64,000 nt of DNA, taken from positions 124,001-188,000 of the forward strand of contig JANBRJ010000023.1 in the NCBI GenBank assembly GCA_027577595.1, written 5' to 3'. A program made the position numbers and the translations under genes. This stretch comes from Coemansia sp. RSA 487 (Eukaryota > Kickxellomycota > Kickxellomycetes > Kickxellales > Kickxellaceae). Each line of letters opens with the position of its first letter. Within the stretch, counting starts at the first letter, position 1. The notes under the pieces are model-generated. The model did not search any database. It saw only the letters and a program-made list of their open reading frames with translations, and was not told the DNA's origin. Shown here one piece after another: positions 41,101 through 52,549 of this stretch.

Positions 41101-41215
41101 CCAACGGCAAAAAGAACGGATGTATGTCTTGCACAGACTTTACAGCTTTCCAGTCAGCTTGGTCTGAATCCATGCTATTATCTGGCGCGGTGGCATACGC
41201 TTCGCCAGGTACCAT
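38150..41215 (-). CDS. ELG1: Elg1/ATAD5-type alternative clamp unloader large subunit
   Basis: Large subunit of the Elg1-RFC-like complex that removes PCNA from DNA after replication. From the ATG at 41215 (MVPGEAYATAP) it has 1021 residues; any longer version starts at a non-ATG codon. The N-terminal region contains QDIHPFFLPLASKR and KIQSFFKVNTSR, a possible PCNA- or SUMO-binding area. AAA+ core near residue 450: LLTGPSGSCKTAAVYACAEE, FEICEIHPGQRRSGKDILDA, then ILVEQIDILFEQDHRLW (Walker B with Glu-Gln in place of Asp-Glu) and RPIVLTCND. The GRRSGKD-like stretch and SCKT Walker A are typical of Elg1. Its 3' end is 88 bases from that of SMC2. Confidence 0.88.
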   Translation of the reverse strand: MVPGEAYATAPDNSMDSDQADWKAVKSVQDIHPFFLPLASKRANAAPGHDNRVSATHDSACSIKRQKKRNGSHKHKSAKIQSFFKVNTSRADSVSLTQDMEQLVCETSAAVSNVTEPGTKEKVGLAPTNGSRPEDTHGIRSQRQRTSFRLPGIPAPYPNGDTHVPKPRHTRYYSAPCVASPERCRRISSQNIDLASGHGEIDYLQHFHTNGQEDGFVFRSRTTDKPAPNPGLSGVCSLNASAAPIKIALGDISSVLPQHMSFLKPVVDAICGNQPHSLAQKDQLLASRYRPKRICHVLANQQAALQFRSWIVEMRVKRSNQTLGDTANSVDLFVETAASSKSRRDGFISAFNVKRDRNSNNSGSDNDGNYPYTTGDYNSDSSDDFVPLRVTKRRQHQNFDGLHGVFAWAKSNGTLDSVRDNLHRGTRHRRSGSGYTSSSEIETFSNMVLLTGPSGSCKTAAVYACAEECNFEICEIHPGQRRSGKDILDALEDALLSHTIAATSKCGSVKPDNTTNQMLILVEQIDILFEQDHRLWPALKQLALKSKRPIVLTCNDMSCMRWDEACFQHVFHFHRPKEHALVPYIFFMCLAEGALVSPSNISSACRAVECDINQILSSLEIAIRCARIQSSVQSTNSSVDSIDKDALLCTEYPGINLEGAIAWLLEPLSSQETPESRFNFWIELVASAQTAERTGFWYKKWPDPPPQQQPADVDDNIHILSASHNRFFGSSVPLLTSSLARNTTDVQQSNDKRPCKVCTSIPMAMPSCEYTYPANCVSEPPQSSLSSLEEIELTSYALDMLSFAYATTGVTEFHAESLYEPMYSHKAPMTDGCLNVSYITLDADVLGSKNAELLADGFGNDRYGSTCIDDYLRQAAFRGLCLSDGSQPLADQMGTYQKAQETSRPLGSHSAGTSHCKTMRELHQALEYVGLSARHRMLPRLALETASFLAKMVFWDWVHLKKVESPTILNQGLQCDEDKHGYRIGTRRTRRNAYRVHIKNMPESTQKYLAAWMNLQMLTNK

Positions 41216-41428
41216 GTCGGGCTGAGAAGACGGTCTGTCTGCTTTATGGTCTTTCCTTCGCTGCTCTGCGCCGAGGCACACTGCTATAACGACCCGCAAG
41301 CTGTGCTAAAAAATAATAATGGCACAAATTTTAAAAAAAAAAATAAAGGAAAAGGTGAAGCAATGCGCAAAAGTGAAAAGAAAAATAACAACGAAATGAA
41401 ACGCGAAACAACGCGACGACTATCGCTT

Positions 41429-41900
41429 TTAAAAATATATATTCATCATACTGCGGTTTACCAGTGCCACAATCACGACAGCAAAAAACCAAGCAGGGGA
41501 AACAGCAATTCCAAAGAACCACAGGCTCAACAACAGCGCATGGACATATGAGTGCATGTAGACCCACTCAGCCGCTCTTTAGTGTTGTAAGTGCTAATGT
41601 TTTACGATAAACCAAAAATCATTTGTATGATATTCAAGCTCTTACAATATAGCACCAGAGCATGACTGAACCATTTATAAGGAGCGTTTGCCATGGTAGC
41701 AGCCTTGTGCATGTGGCCAAATAGATCTTGTCTGCTTCCAATGAAGTTTGCTGAGGGGATGGTAAGTATTCTCTTTGACTGTGTAAAGTGTGCTGCTTTT
41801 ATAGCTGCTCCTAACCGTAAACCTGTTACTAACGCTTTATACTTACTCTTGTATATAAATATTTTCTTTCTATACGGTAATCCTTGTTTGGAACGACCAC
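41429..41900 (-). CDS. Unrecognised small spliced membrane protein
   Basis: Three exons with matching phases: exon 1 ends at 41847 (GLPYRKKIFIYK, donor GTAAGT), exon 2 is 41750-41646 (NFIGSRQDLFGHMHKAATMA, NAPYKWFSHALVLY, donor GTAAGA), exon 3 is 41574-41429 (SAEWVYMHSYVHALLLSLWF, FGIAVSPAWFFAVVIVALVN, RSMMNIYF then stop). Introns are 96 and 71 bases. Exon 3 encodes one or two hydrophobic segments. The true first codon was not found; exon 1 stays open upstream without an ATG, so a further 5' exon is likely. I do not recognise the family. It lies 214 bases upstream of the Elg1 start on the same strand and is divergent from Rim15. Confidence 0.5.
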
Positions 41901-42385
41901 TGCTTATTACGCCGGCATCCCTGTCGCCGCTGCTTGTGTAAAAAAGCTGACGTTTTCCCTCTTTCCAGAGCACGAATTTCCGCCAAAGTGTAAAAGCCCG
42001 CTTTAAATCATGCGACCAAGCCAGAGAGGATTGGGTTTTCTAACATATTCAAAAAATGAGAACCTGTGAATGGGCTAGGCACTTGAATACTCATGTCGAA
42101 GAATTGAGCAAGGGCCTCTTTCTGTATCACGAAAACACCCCTGCTCCACTTTTTTGCCTCTGAGGTTTTCAACTCTTTCCTTTCTTATATTTTGAACCAA
42201 ACTAAAGCACAACCATTCTACGCTTACTATTTATTTCTTGGCAGCCCTTACCTTTTCTCACATTAAACTACTTTCCTCTCTAAATACATCCGCCGAACAC
42301 CTTTTTATTTGAGTTCCAACCCCCATTCCGATACAACAGTTGCACTCTATATACCCTCTAGATACAAAAGCTTGCTGTGGTACTC

Positions 42386-45300
42386 ATGAGCGGCACAGCA
42401 CCTTCAGCTGATCCACGAAGCAGATCAAAACCCAAAAAGAGACGCTTTGGCTTTTTCAACCTGTTTGGCCTTAGTACTGACTCGGAAACCACCGACTCTG
42501 ACAATATTGATTTTGCCACTTCTTTGAAAAGTAACCAAGACACTGCCAAACGCATCCAAAGCCAACGAAGCGGTCTTGGAATTACAGATAACAGCAACGA
42601 CAACGGGGATGACAATGTTGCGAATACTCGCTGCGACCAGAGCAATCCAACAGATGTTTCATCATCAAAAGTCGTAAGGAAGACCACCACTCCAGGCAAG
42701 TATGCTTTTTTATGTCTTTTCTTTGCGACATGCTCTTATCCTCTAGTAAATGATGCTTGCCCTTCTTCGCTTTTATCTCGTGCCTACACATTCTTTTTTA
42801 TTTTTTTACTTGCATATGGCATCTTTTGTCGCATCACCTTTGCATTGAATTGGGAACGCGTGACCTCCATTTTACCATCTGTTCATACAATCGATGTGTT
42901 TTCTATTATTCAATTGCTGCATCGAGTCGTCTGTTGTCTGTGTGGTACCTTTGAATTTTTTGCATGCTCTCCGAGATTTGATTAAGGATATCCATACTCT
43001 AATATTCTGATATTCTGATATTCTGATATTGTATGCTACCGTATTCCTAATCTGGCTATAGATTCCCACGACACAGCCCTCGCCACGCCTGCATCTAGGC
43101 CGATAATTATCTCCAAAAACGCAACTGCGGCATCTAACCGTCCCGAGAAAGATGGTGCATGTGGTGCACAAATGCGTGGCGTGGCTTCTAGCGAGCATTA
43201 TGGATATCCTCGATCCATTTCCTTGGATATACGCGACGTCAGCAGCGACAGTAGCAGTAGCAGTAGTAGTAGTAGCAGAAGCAACATAAGCAGCAGGATA
43301 TCTCGTCAGTTCGAGCCCTCGCTGCCCCCCCTTTCGCTTGGTGACAGCCGAATCCTACATGGGCAAAATGCGAGCAAACCTATCGACAGAGACAGCGGCA
43401 ACATTGGTACCTCTGTTTCTATGATCCGCACATGTCCGATTCCTGAAAGACTACGGCTTCATAAAAAAGATATCCAAGACTATTCTGCTGAGAATAGCTC
43501 TCCTGGCCAAATAGTGTCCTCAGCGAACACACTCGCCGATTCTCCTCGAACCTTGCCCGACCATGGTGTTCATCGGCGTGCAACTGTAAGCACTAGCAGT
43601 ACTGGAGGTACCCTCGATGCTGATCGTCGCAATGCACCGCGCACGCCAGACCAGCCTTTATCTATGAAAAAGCCATCCGTAATCAGTGCATCTCCTCGCA
43701 ACGAAAAGCAACATCCTACCAAGACTTTGTCATCAGTTGCGCCTGGTTCTGCAGCACGACGTACAAGCTCAACCAACTCGTCATGGTCTGTGGCAACACC
43801 CACATCAGCCAGCGATATTGCAGGTGATAACGCTGTCGCACCTGGCACGATGCTATGCGGCGGATATAGTGCATTTTTGCCTGACTGGGAGCCTGTTAGT
43901 ACAGGCCAACAACAGATGCAGGCACCACTGACACCATATCCTTTGCGATCACGTACCAAGGGTCGGCGCTACAGCGTGTTTGACGTTTCGTTTGCAAATC
44001 AGCCAAGATCTGAAGGCAATGCAGGCAACTACAACTACAGTGGTGGCGTGCCAATGCCAATACCGCAAACCACACCCATACATGCTCGCCGGCTTCACAA
44101 AATGGATTCAAGCAAGGTCTTCACAGGAGAAGAAGATACACTATCCGCTCACGAGCTGTCGTCTTTTGGTCAAAGCAGCAACGCCTCCCCGCGTAGGTTG
44201 AGATCTCACTCACACGCTGCAAAGCCTTTTCTGCGGCCAAATGCCCAGCATGACTCTAAACCGAACATGTCAATCCACTCACATCCCCATGAAGATACCT
44301 CTTTTGTCCCTCTGCGACGATACTCCCAGCAGTCTCATGGAAGTCTATCTACGTTTTCTTCTCAGGGAAATATGCTTGACGAAACATCCCAAGAACCAGG
44401 AAAATGGCAGTCTGCTACTGATGAGAAGCAAGCAGGTAGCAATGGGAAGAATAGCAGCGTCAGCAGCCGGATGAACCTGCCACATAACAGACATTTCTTC
44501 ACAGAATACCATGAGCACTCTTCTGGCCAGTCGACACCCAGTCAGACGCCATTCACACCACCTCCTTTTGGCCGGTCTAGAGGCATCGTGCCTGCTAATG
44601 CGTTTGATGCTGTATCGAAAGCTCAATCTCCACAAGCATTAAGAGAAGCTGGTCGGTCAAGGGCTGGCTCTATTGCTATTATCACCTCGAACCATACCAG
44701 TGATCTTTGGAATTATCACGACATTCATGGAAGTGATCAAACGAATGAACTAGAAGATTCGGATAAAAAGGCACCGACTTTCTTACGTTGCTCCACTTCA
44801 ATGCCTGACTTTGTGGTTACGTCTGCTTTCTCGTGCTTTGAGGAATACGAAGGTTCATTAAAGCGCCCAGACTACTACTACGAACAAATACTAGATAGTT
44901 CTCGAAATGCCAAGGCAGGAAGATGGCGAGTTCATTCTGCAGAAATAGAGGATAATACAGCACACTCTCCACAGCCGTGTAACTATTCTTCTATGGGTGC
45001 TACACACGCTACTGCTATAGATCATGTTTCGGTCGATCATGCTACCAATATTGGAAAGCAAAGCGGTGACTATCTTGTGTCTGGGTCACGGATCCCTAAC
45101 GTAGAAGCAGCGACAGTACCCTTTCCTACTTTGAAAAATACATGTACTTCCCCGCACTGCGTCGATATCGATCCTGCTCGAAACATAAGATGGAATGGGT
45201 GGACTGACGAGCTCAACAACCGCCCAGAGACACCAGTAACTGCACAAGCCGTTTACATGTGGCAAAGGATCTTGCGCAACTGGAGATATAGGCACCGCGG

Positions 45301-48300
45301 TGGATCTGATTTGTTTGGCCATCGGTGCAATGGCTCAGCAAGTTACATCAGCAATTCGGACATGCAAAGGACGCCCAGGCATATAAAAGCTGCTGATTTT
45401 GGCCATGATACTATTGCCAGAGGCACAGATATTGGGGTAGGTTCACCTTTGACAAGCAATGCTCCTGCCATCTTGTCGCCATATATAATAGAGCCTACGT
45501 ATTTGCAGCGTGGTTCGTCTGAGACCGGAAGATATGATTCCCCAGTTGGTACATTGGCACCATTATATTCGCTGGGCAGCCACAGCCAAGCAAGTAGGGC
45601 AAGACATCCAGGTGTCTTTCTTGAGCACTCTGAAGGCAGTCCCTCTACCACGACAGCGTCTCAACAAGCGTGGGGCTCGGATGCGAGCTGCGCTGATGGT
45701 GGTAAACAGGATTTGTCCCCTTTTTCTGCGTCAGAACCAAAGCCGACTGCGTTTTTCAGTACCGTAGATGAAAACAGCCAAATGTTGCAACCAGCTCCGC
45801 ACAGAAGGCTTAGTGTTATAAAAAGCCAAGAACTAGGCATTCACCGAGCGCCTAACAGACTTGGTTATGCCAGTACTCAAGACCACAGCAGTGTAGCCAG
45901 TGACAAGACGTCAAGAAGCACAGCTAGAGCTTGTGCAGCTAGTGCTGCGAGCAGAGAAAGGCAGAGCACTGGTGACACAAATACACATGCTTTTTCTGGA
46001 GCCGCAGAGAAGCAACCTATCGTCATTGCGCAATTGGAACCCCCGGATCAGGTCGTGGACACACTATATTCGTTTTATACACGGCTACGGTTACGGCTTG
46101 AAAAGGCTAAAGCTGAGAGCGAAAGCGAGCTTTTGAGGATAATACAGGATCTCGGAGGATTTGTTGAAGACGGACTTAGATATGTAAACGAGGACTCAGA
46201 CCCTAGTGATCCGGAAAGCGTACATGGTGTTGCCCATTGTGCCACGGCTATCAGCGAGAAGGAGGCATCGTATATATCTGGCGACGATGAAGATGGCACG
46301 CACACACCTGGGCTCGTTATTGCAAGGAAATCGCTATCTGACCAACACTCCAAAAATTACTTCCAGGATGGCCCCACTGACAGTGGTAGCTACCTGTTGC
46401 CCTTCGAACCAGAAATGAGGGGCTACAGCCGAAGCTCTGCAAGGCTTGGGCTGGAATGCCTTAATGGCCGTTTGCACGACATGCTTGACCTTCATGACAG
46501 CCGTGTCGAGGAAAGCTCTGGTAGGGCATCATCTGCTGAGCCTGGTTCATACGCTACGCATGACGTTGCTACTTCACAGATAGAGCTCGACAGTAGTGAA
46601 CAGTCACGGCCTCATGGAAAGCTTGTAAAAGCCCCTTCAATCCGTAGACTTGCGGTTCTAAAGACACTGGCAGGCGGAGCGGATAATGCCTTTGTTCCTG
46701 GCGTAGACCAATCACGCCACCATGTTGACAAGAGACGCAGTCGTGTGGTGACTGCACAGTTGGCACAAGAAAGCAAATTCGAAGTTGGTGCGCTGGATGC
46801 ATCTCGGAGCGTGTCTCCAGATATCCCAGAGCTTGAGTCGCGCAGATACTCTTTGGATAGGTCCAGTGTCACCGAACGCAGGCCATCTCAAGCATCAGTA
46901 CACTCCATTGGTTCTCGCTCTTCGCTGGCCGCCTCTCCGCTGATTGAAGAAGATCGGTTTAAACCGACTCCTTTAATCGAGGCTATCATGGATCTTGTGA
47001 ATATTATTGGCTGTGTGATAAATCTGAGTGCCGACGATATGCTTCACCCGATTTCTAGTCAGCTTTTAGACGAGACACTAGAAAGTGCAAACGAGACTGC
47101 CGCATGCTTTAACGCTGAGGAAGAACGCGAACGTGTCCTATCTATGATGCCCACAGAGTATATTGTCCAGCAGCTTAATGCTCTGGGATCTATGTGGCAG
47201 CGGTCATCTCTGTTTCTTGGCAATATAGATACTGAGCAGCAGCAGCAGCAGCGACAGCAACCATGGCCATGTCGCGGCTTGTTTTTCCGTGCACTGCTTT
47301 CAATATCCTCGCTGAACCGGATTGTAATGTGGTATGTTGCTGTACGCTCAACATATAGCGAAGACGTTATTGAACAGCTTGACAAGCGGACACAAGTCGA
47401 CAGTTTTACCGGCAGTCCGGAGCAGGGTCCAGGACTTGTAAACGACAGCTTATCTGACAATCAAACGCAGAGTGATACGGCCAGCGTGCCCAGCTTGCCG
47501 TATATCTACACAGATTCCCCGAGTTCTCCAGGCATCTCCAGCTCAGCCATGACCTCTAAAGATGTAGTCCATAACACCCCACCCAAGCCAAGGGGGATAG
47601 TAAAAGCGAGTATTGCCAGCAGCTCCGGCCTATATCAAGATGAGTCGCAGCAAGCCTCCACAGATATCATTTCCAGCAACAACAGCACCGATTCACAGGT
47701 TTATGACGCCAGCCGTCCGCCTCAGTGGAACAAAGCTGCAAGCTCGATACTAGACACCGCAGTGTTTGACAAGGGTCTAAATATGCTTTTGGAGGTAGCT
47801 TTGGATGGTCGGATCCGATATATTAGCCCTACATGCCGACAACTGCTTGGAATAGATCCAGAATCCGTGGTTGATTTGCCAACAACAGCAATATTTGACA
47901 CTGAGGATGCTCAAGTGTGCCGCTCGGCGGTAGAACAACTTTTAGCTGACAGCACACGCACGGTCGAGATAGGCGTTAAAGTGCATGGCCCTGGAAGCTC
48001 GATAGTTGTTGATGTAGAGGCAAAGGGAATGCTGATGTACAGTCGGACAAGGAATGAACCAAGCCACGTGCTGTGGGTCCTTCGGTATGTGCCCTCAAAA
48101 TTGCTTGTGCGTAATGCACAGATGGACGCTAGCACTTACTCTCTAGACAGCAAAGCTGGCTTGGCCAATGATGGTCATGTATTACCGGTATTTGAGCTGA
48201 TCACCTGTCGCATCTGCGATATGTCTGTGCCTGTTACGTATTTTGAGGAACACACGTGGCTTTGTGCAAAATCGCATCGAGCAGCTATGGATGTTTGTCG

Positions 48301-51300
48301 GCAAAACGACCGATTAAGCGATTTGAAAACCGAGATCCAAGCGTGGTATCCTAGCTGTGATGTCAATGATTTGGAAGCGTTTGTTCATGGGGAAATCGAT
48401 AGTGAAGCGCTTCGTGAAAAGACAGAGAATAGGGCTGCTGAAATAGGTGGTCCTGCTTGGCAAAGCCTAGTAAAGGAGGCTACGACGGTTACCATATCTA
48501 TGCTAGATATTTGCTCGCAAGCAATAGCGGTCGATGAAAATGACGCTGTTCCTATTTGCGAACTACCTGGCCCTACTGACAGAGGAAGAGTTTCGAATTT
48601 ATCGAGCGATGGCATTAATAACAGCAAGGACTTTGTTCGATCCCGTTTGTGGACAAAAGTAGAATACTATCAGCCCCCGTCGCCAGAATATACCGACGAT
48701 AGTCTAATGGCTATTCAGATCTTGCTACTTGATGCTATTAAGGCAAAGCTCGATGCAGTTGACGCTCTTCAGTATGCTATTATTGATTCATCTGTTGCAC
48801 TGTCTAGATGGGTGCCGCCAGAATGTGAGCTTGTAGACAACAATGCGTGTTTGCACTCCGAGCGACCACTTGATGACCAGAATGTCGTTTCCACTGGCAG
48901 CCAAAATGACAACGATCTGAAAGGCACATCTGAAAATGTAGGTGTAGTTTTAGATACTGCAGATATTTGTGGATTGGGCGATGGTTCGGAATATCGACAA
49001 GCACTTCCAAAAGATACATCACATATTCAGAATACTCGGTCGACCTGTGCTTATTTGAAACCAGCCACTGTGCCACCTGCTACGCAGAGACCTTCAGGGA
49101 TATCGGATGCAGCTAGCAATGCTGGCCAGTTGCGTATCTTGACAAAGGACCTGCATCCGGCGCCAAGCCGCTCTCAGACACGATCGAGCATTAGCAGCAA
49201 CGCCCTCTTGGCTACCCCGACAATGCCTACAATCAGCGACTTTGCACTACTTAAACCCATCAGCAAAGGTGCTTACGGATCGGTGTATCTTGCTAAAAAG
49301 CGCACCACAGGCGAGTATTACGCTATAAAGGTGCTTAGAAAAGCGGATATGATTGCAAAGAACCAAATAAGCAATGTCAAGGCTGAGCGAGCTATAATGA
49401 TGGCCCAGACAGGATCTCCTTTTGTTGTTCGCCTTCTCTACACGTTCCAGTCACGAACCAATCTTTATCTTGTCATGGAGTACCTAAATGGTGGTGATTG
49501 TGCCTCATTACTCAAGGCGATAGGCACTTTACCTGAGGGCTGGGCACGTCAGTACCTCGCCGAAGTTGTGCTTGGTATCCAGGATTTGCATACTCGAAAT
49601 GTTGTACATCGCGACCTCAAGCCTGACAACCTTTTGATCGATTCCGAAGGACATTTGAAGCTGACTGACTTTGGCTTGTCTAAACTGGGGTTTCTTGGTC
49701 GTCGGGTGGACCAGCAAACAGCAAACAATCCGCTACAATCAGACGATACGCCGGCCCGCCAGCCTTGCACCCAAAAAGCAAAAGGCACATTTAGTTCCGG
49801 TGGCAGCTTGCTGCCTCTGTCCACAAGCAGCATTCCAGGTCTGACCCAGCCCCTTCCGTCTTCAATTCCATATAGCATCTACAGCCAAGGAACTGACACT
49901 TGCAGTATATCCTCGCATGATGAAAGGCATTTTGGAGACGTGCCGTTTGCTGTGCCTTCGATTGTAACGCCGCCGACCATCAAAAACGATACGTATCAAC
50001 ATCTCGATAGTGCACATAGTAGTCAGGTCAGCAGCGCTTCACGTCCAATTGCAGACATCATTCCGAGCAAACGTGTAGCAGCCTTAAAGCCTGCGTCAGA
50101 TAAGTCATCTCTATCCGACTCAAATGGAGGTTGTGAAGCACCCAGTACTAGCTCTAGTGCCAGCCTGCGGAGCGTTGGTTTTGACGCTGTAGCCCCACCG
50201 AGCCACCACAAACATGCCCTTGGAACCCCGGACTACATTGCACCAGAAAGCATACTGGGCTTGGAGGCTGGTAAGGATGTTGACTGGTGGGCTCTGGGGA
50301 TTATCTGCTACGAGTTCATATTTGGAATTCCGCCGTTTCATGACGAGACACCCGAAAAGGTTTTCAAAAACATCCTTTCTGCAGAGACCGACTTTTATGA
50401 CGACTTGCATGATCAACTGGAGGCAAAAAGAAAGCAGCCATCGAAATCAACAGATGATATATGTAGTAGTTTTGGCGAGGATGGATACGATGATGACGAA
50501 CCAGATGTACCGTCTATTTCGCCAGAAATTCGCGACTTTATCACAAAGCTACTTTGTCGGGATCCAAAGCAAAGACTTGGGCACAATGGTGCCGAAGAAG
50601 TGAAGGCGCATCCGATGTTTAGAGGTATTGATTGGAATACACTGCTGGAGACACAAGCTTCATTTATTCCAAACGTAGAAAACATCGAGGACACGGATTA
50701 TTTTGACTCTCGTGGTGCAACCATGAACGATAATGAGTCCATGGATCGCTTGGAAGGCAAACTAGATGAGCGCCACGTACGAGGCAAGCCAAGTATTTCT
50801 GGTGTTGTTGATACTCATGTGCAGGACACCCGTCTGCATGCTATAACAATTCCAGAGCTGGACACAAATTCGGAGAATAGGGTTTCCAAGTCACACGAGG
50901 TGCAATCTGATATTTCGAATCCTGTCTGCCGAGTTCCAATAAGTAGAGCTAAAACCCTTCCAGCAATATTAGACGACGACGACCTTTATAATGAAGCCAG
51001 TAGCGCCAATAGTGAGACCAACAACGACAGTAATGTGCCACAAGTACTGTCACCCGAACTCCCAACTTCGAAAGGCATAAAGGATTTAAAAGATATCCAT
51101 GGGCAGAAACATAGCCAGCATTTGCCACCAGTAGATGACACACCTGACTCAGATTTTGGCGTGTTTACATTTAAAAACCTCCACGCACTGGAACAAGCAA
51201 ATATGAACGAGCTTGTGAAGCTGCGTCGGCGCTCAACAATGCTAGATGTTTCTGGTGCTCCACCTGTTCAGTCATCATTTTCCTTTGGATCATCATCACC

Positions 51301-52204
51301 AACCAGCCCGTCCCCATTGGCCCGGACCACACATCGATACTCACATACGGGAATATCTTTCGGTGGTGACGTTGATAGTAGTGGTATTACCAGCAGCAGC
51401 AGCAACAGCAACATTGCTTTACAACCTTATCAGATGATACCAGCACGCAAGCTGCTGTCTACGCAAGTATTGCACAATACTGAACACCAAGCATCACGTC
51501 CCGAAAATGCTACGAGCCCTTATCAACAACGCTATAGCTATGACCACCAACTACCATTTACGACTGCTGCTCATAAGGATCACCACCTGCACATGAGCGA
51601 CCGGTTACCCTTATTTGGAGCATCTCCCGAAGCACCTTCGTCTGATGCGCCGGACTCTGGGCCTCCAGCAACACAGTATGGATACGGTCATCGCAAAAGC
51701 TTGCTTAACCCTGACGCTCGTCTGCCTTTTCATAGCTATAAACCTCCGGTAGCATCACACGGCAGCGATATCTATCGCCCGGCCACGACAAGTGATCTCG
51801 ATTCGGAAATACACATATCATACGACGAGCCTAAAGAGCCAGCATACACGCAGAGTAGTATCTGCTTGGTTGCAGATGACAACCCGGTGTGTTGCAAAGT
51901 TATGGAAGTTATGCTGCGGCGGCTGCATCTCCAGTGTGTAATTGTGCGGAATGGTGCCGAGGCACTGCGATGCGCAATGGGACGCACGGCTTTTCGGGCA
52001 ATATTTATGGATACTGGGATGCCTATTGTTGATGGCGATGAGGCTACACGGATGATAAAATCCACATACAACATCAACAAGAACACCCCAGTCATCGCAA
52101 TGACCACGTACGAAGGTGAAGCTGCTGATGCATTATATGATGGATCGATTGTCAAGCCGGCCACGCTACAGCACGTCAAAAAGAGCTTGGCGTACACGGA
52201 TTGA
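42386..52204 (+). CDS. RIM15: Rim15-type PAS/kinase/receiver protein kinase, two exons
   Basis: Nutrient-signalling kinase; yeast Rim15 acts below PKA, TORC1 and Pho85 in entry into quiescence, partly through the Igo1/2-PP2A module. Exon 1 is 42386-42695 (MSGTAPSADPRSRSKPKKRR), exon 2 is 43062-52204; the intron is 366 bases with a GC donor (CCAG/GCAAGT), the only donor that keeps phase. 3150 residues. Order: Ser-rich N-terminus; PAS-like domain about 1674-1790 (LEVALDGRIRYISPTCRQLL); C-x2-C motif ITCRICDMSVPV with a trailing Cys and His (about 1818-1845); kinase about 2164-2630 (ISKGAYGSVYLAKK, NVVHRDLKPDNLLID, LTDFGLSKLGFLGRR, then GTPDYIAPESILG) with a roughly 180-residue insert between DFG and APE; receiver domain 3037-3150 (LVADDNPVC, phosphoacceptor Asp3087 in FMDTGMP, AMTTY, IVKPA). 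AGC-related NDR/Greatwall branch. Confidence 0.96.
43003..43032 (+). repeat. 8-bp tandem repeat in the RIM15 intron
   Basis: About three to four copies of ATATTCTG in a row, about 30 bases before the 3' splice site. The branch-like TCCTAAT follows at about 43045. A small slippage repeat. Confidence 0.85.
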
Positions 52205-52549
52205 AATATCTTTAAAGGCTACTTTATATTAAACTGAGAATCCAAAAAATGGAAACACTATTTGGGCGAAAGAGTGTTTTGTGCACAGCATTTCACAATG
52301 TGTGAAAGGTTGCGAAAGCTTATACAAAAAACACTAGAAAATCAAAAGAATGTGTTAGTAGGATTCGAAACCCCCCAAAGGCCTATTTACACACCTTACT
52401 GCCCTAGAAACGGCCTCCTCACTAGAACAACTCGAAAAGGCTGCTGCAAAGAGCTCTCCTGAGAAGCGTCCATCACCAGGAATAAAGGCGCAAGGCCGCC
52501 TATGGCATCAATAATAGCTGATACGATACGATACAATACGCGAAGGTTT
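52205..52549. other. RIM15 3' flank
   Basis: AT-rich 3' region, with GATAC-type short repeats at about 52510-52535 (ATACGATACGATACAATACG). GGATTCGAAACC near 52371 looks like a tRNA B box on the minus strand, but no tRNA fold can be built. No gene seen. Confidence 0.4.

Noticed and set aside
52350-52440. tRNA-like B box (GGTTTCGAATCC) on the minus strand
   Set aside because: The T stem does not pair, and no acceptor stem, A box or anticodon arm can be placed at proper spacing.
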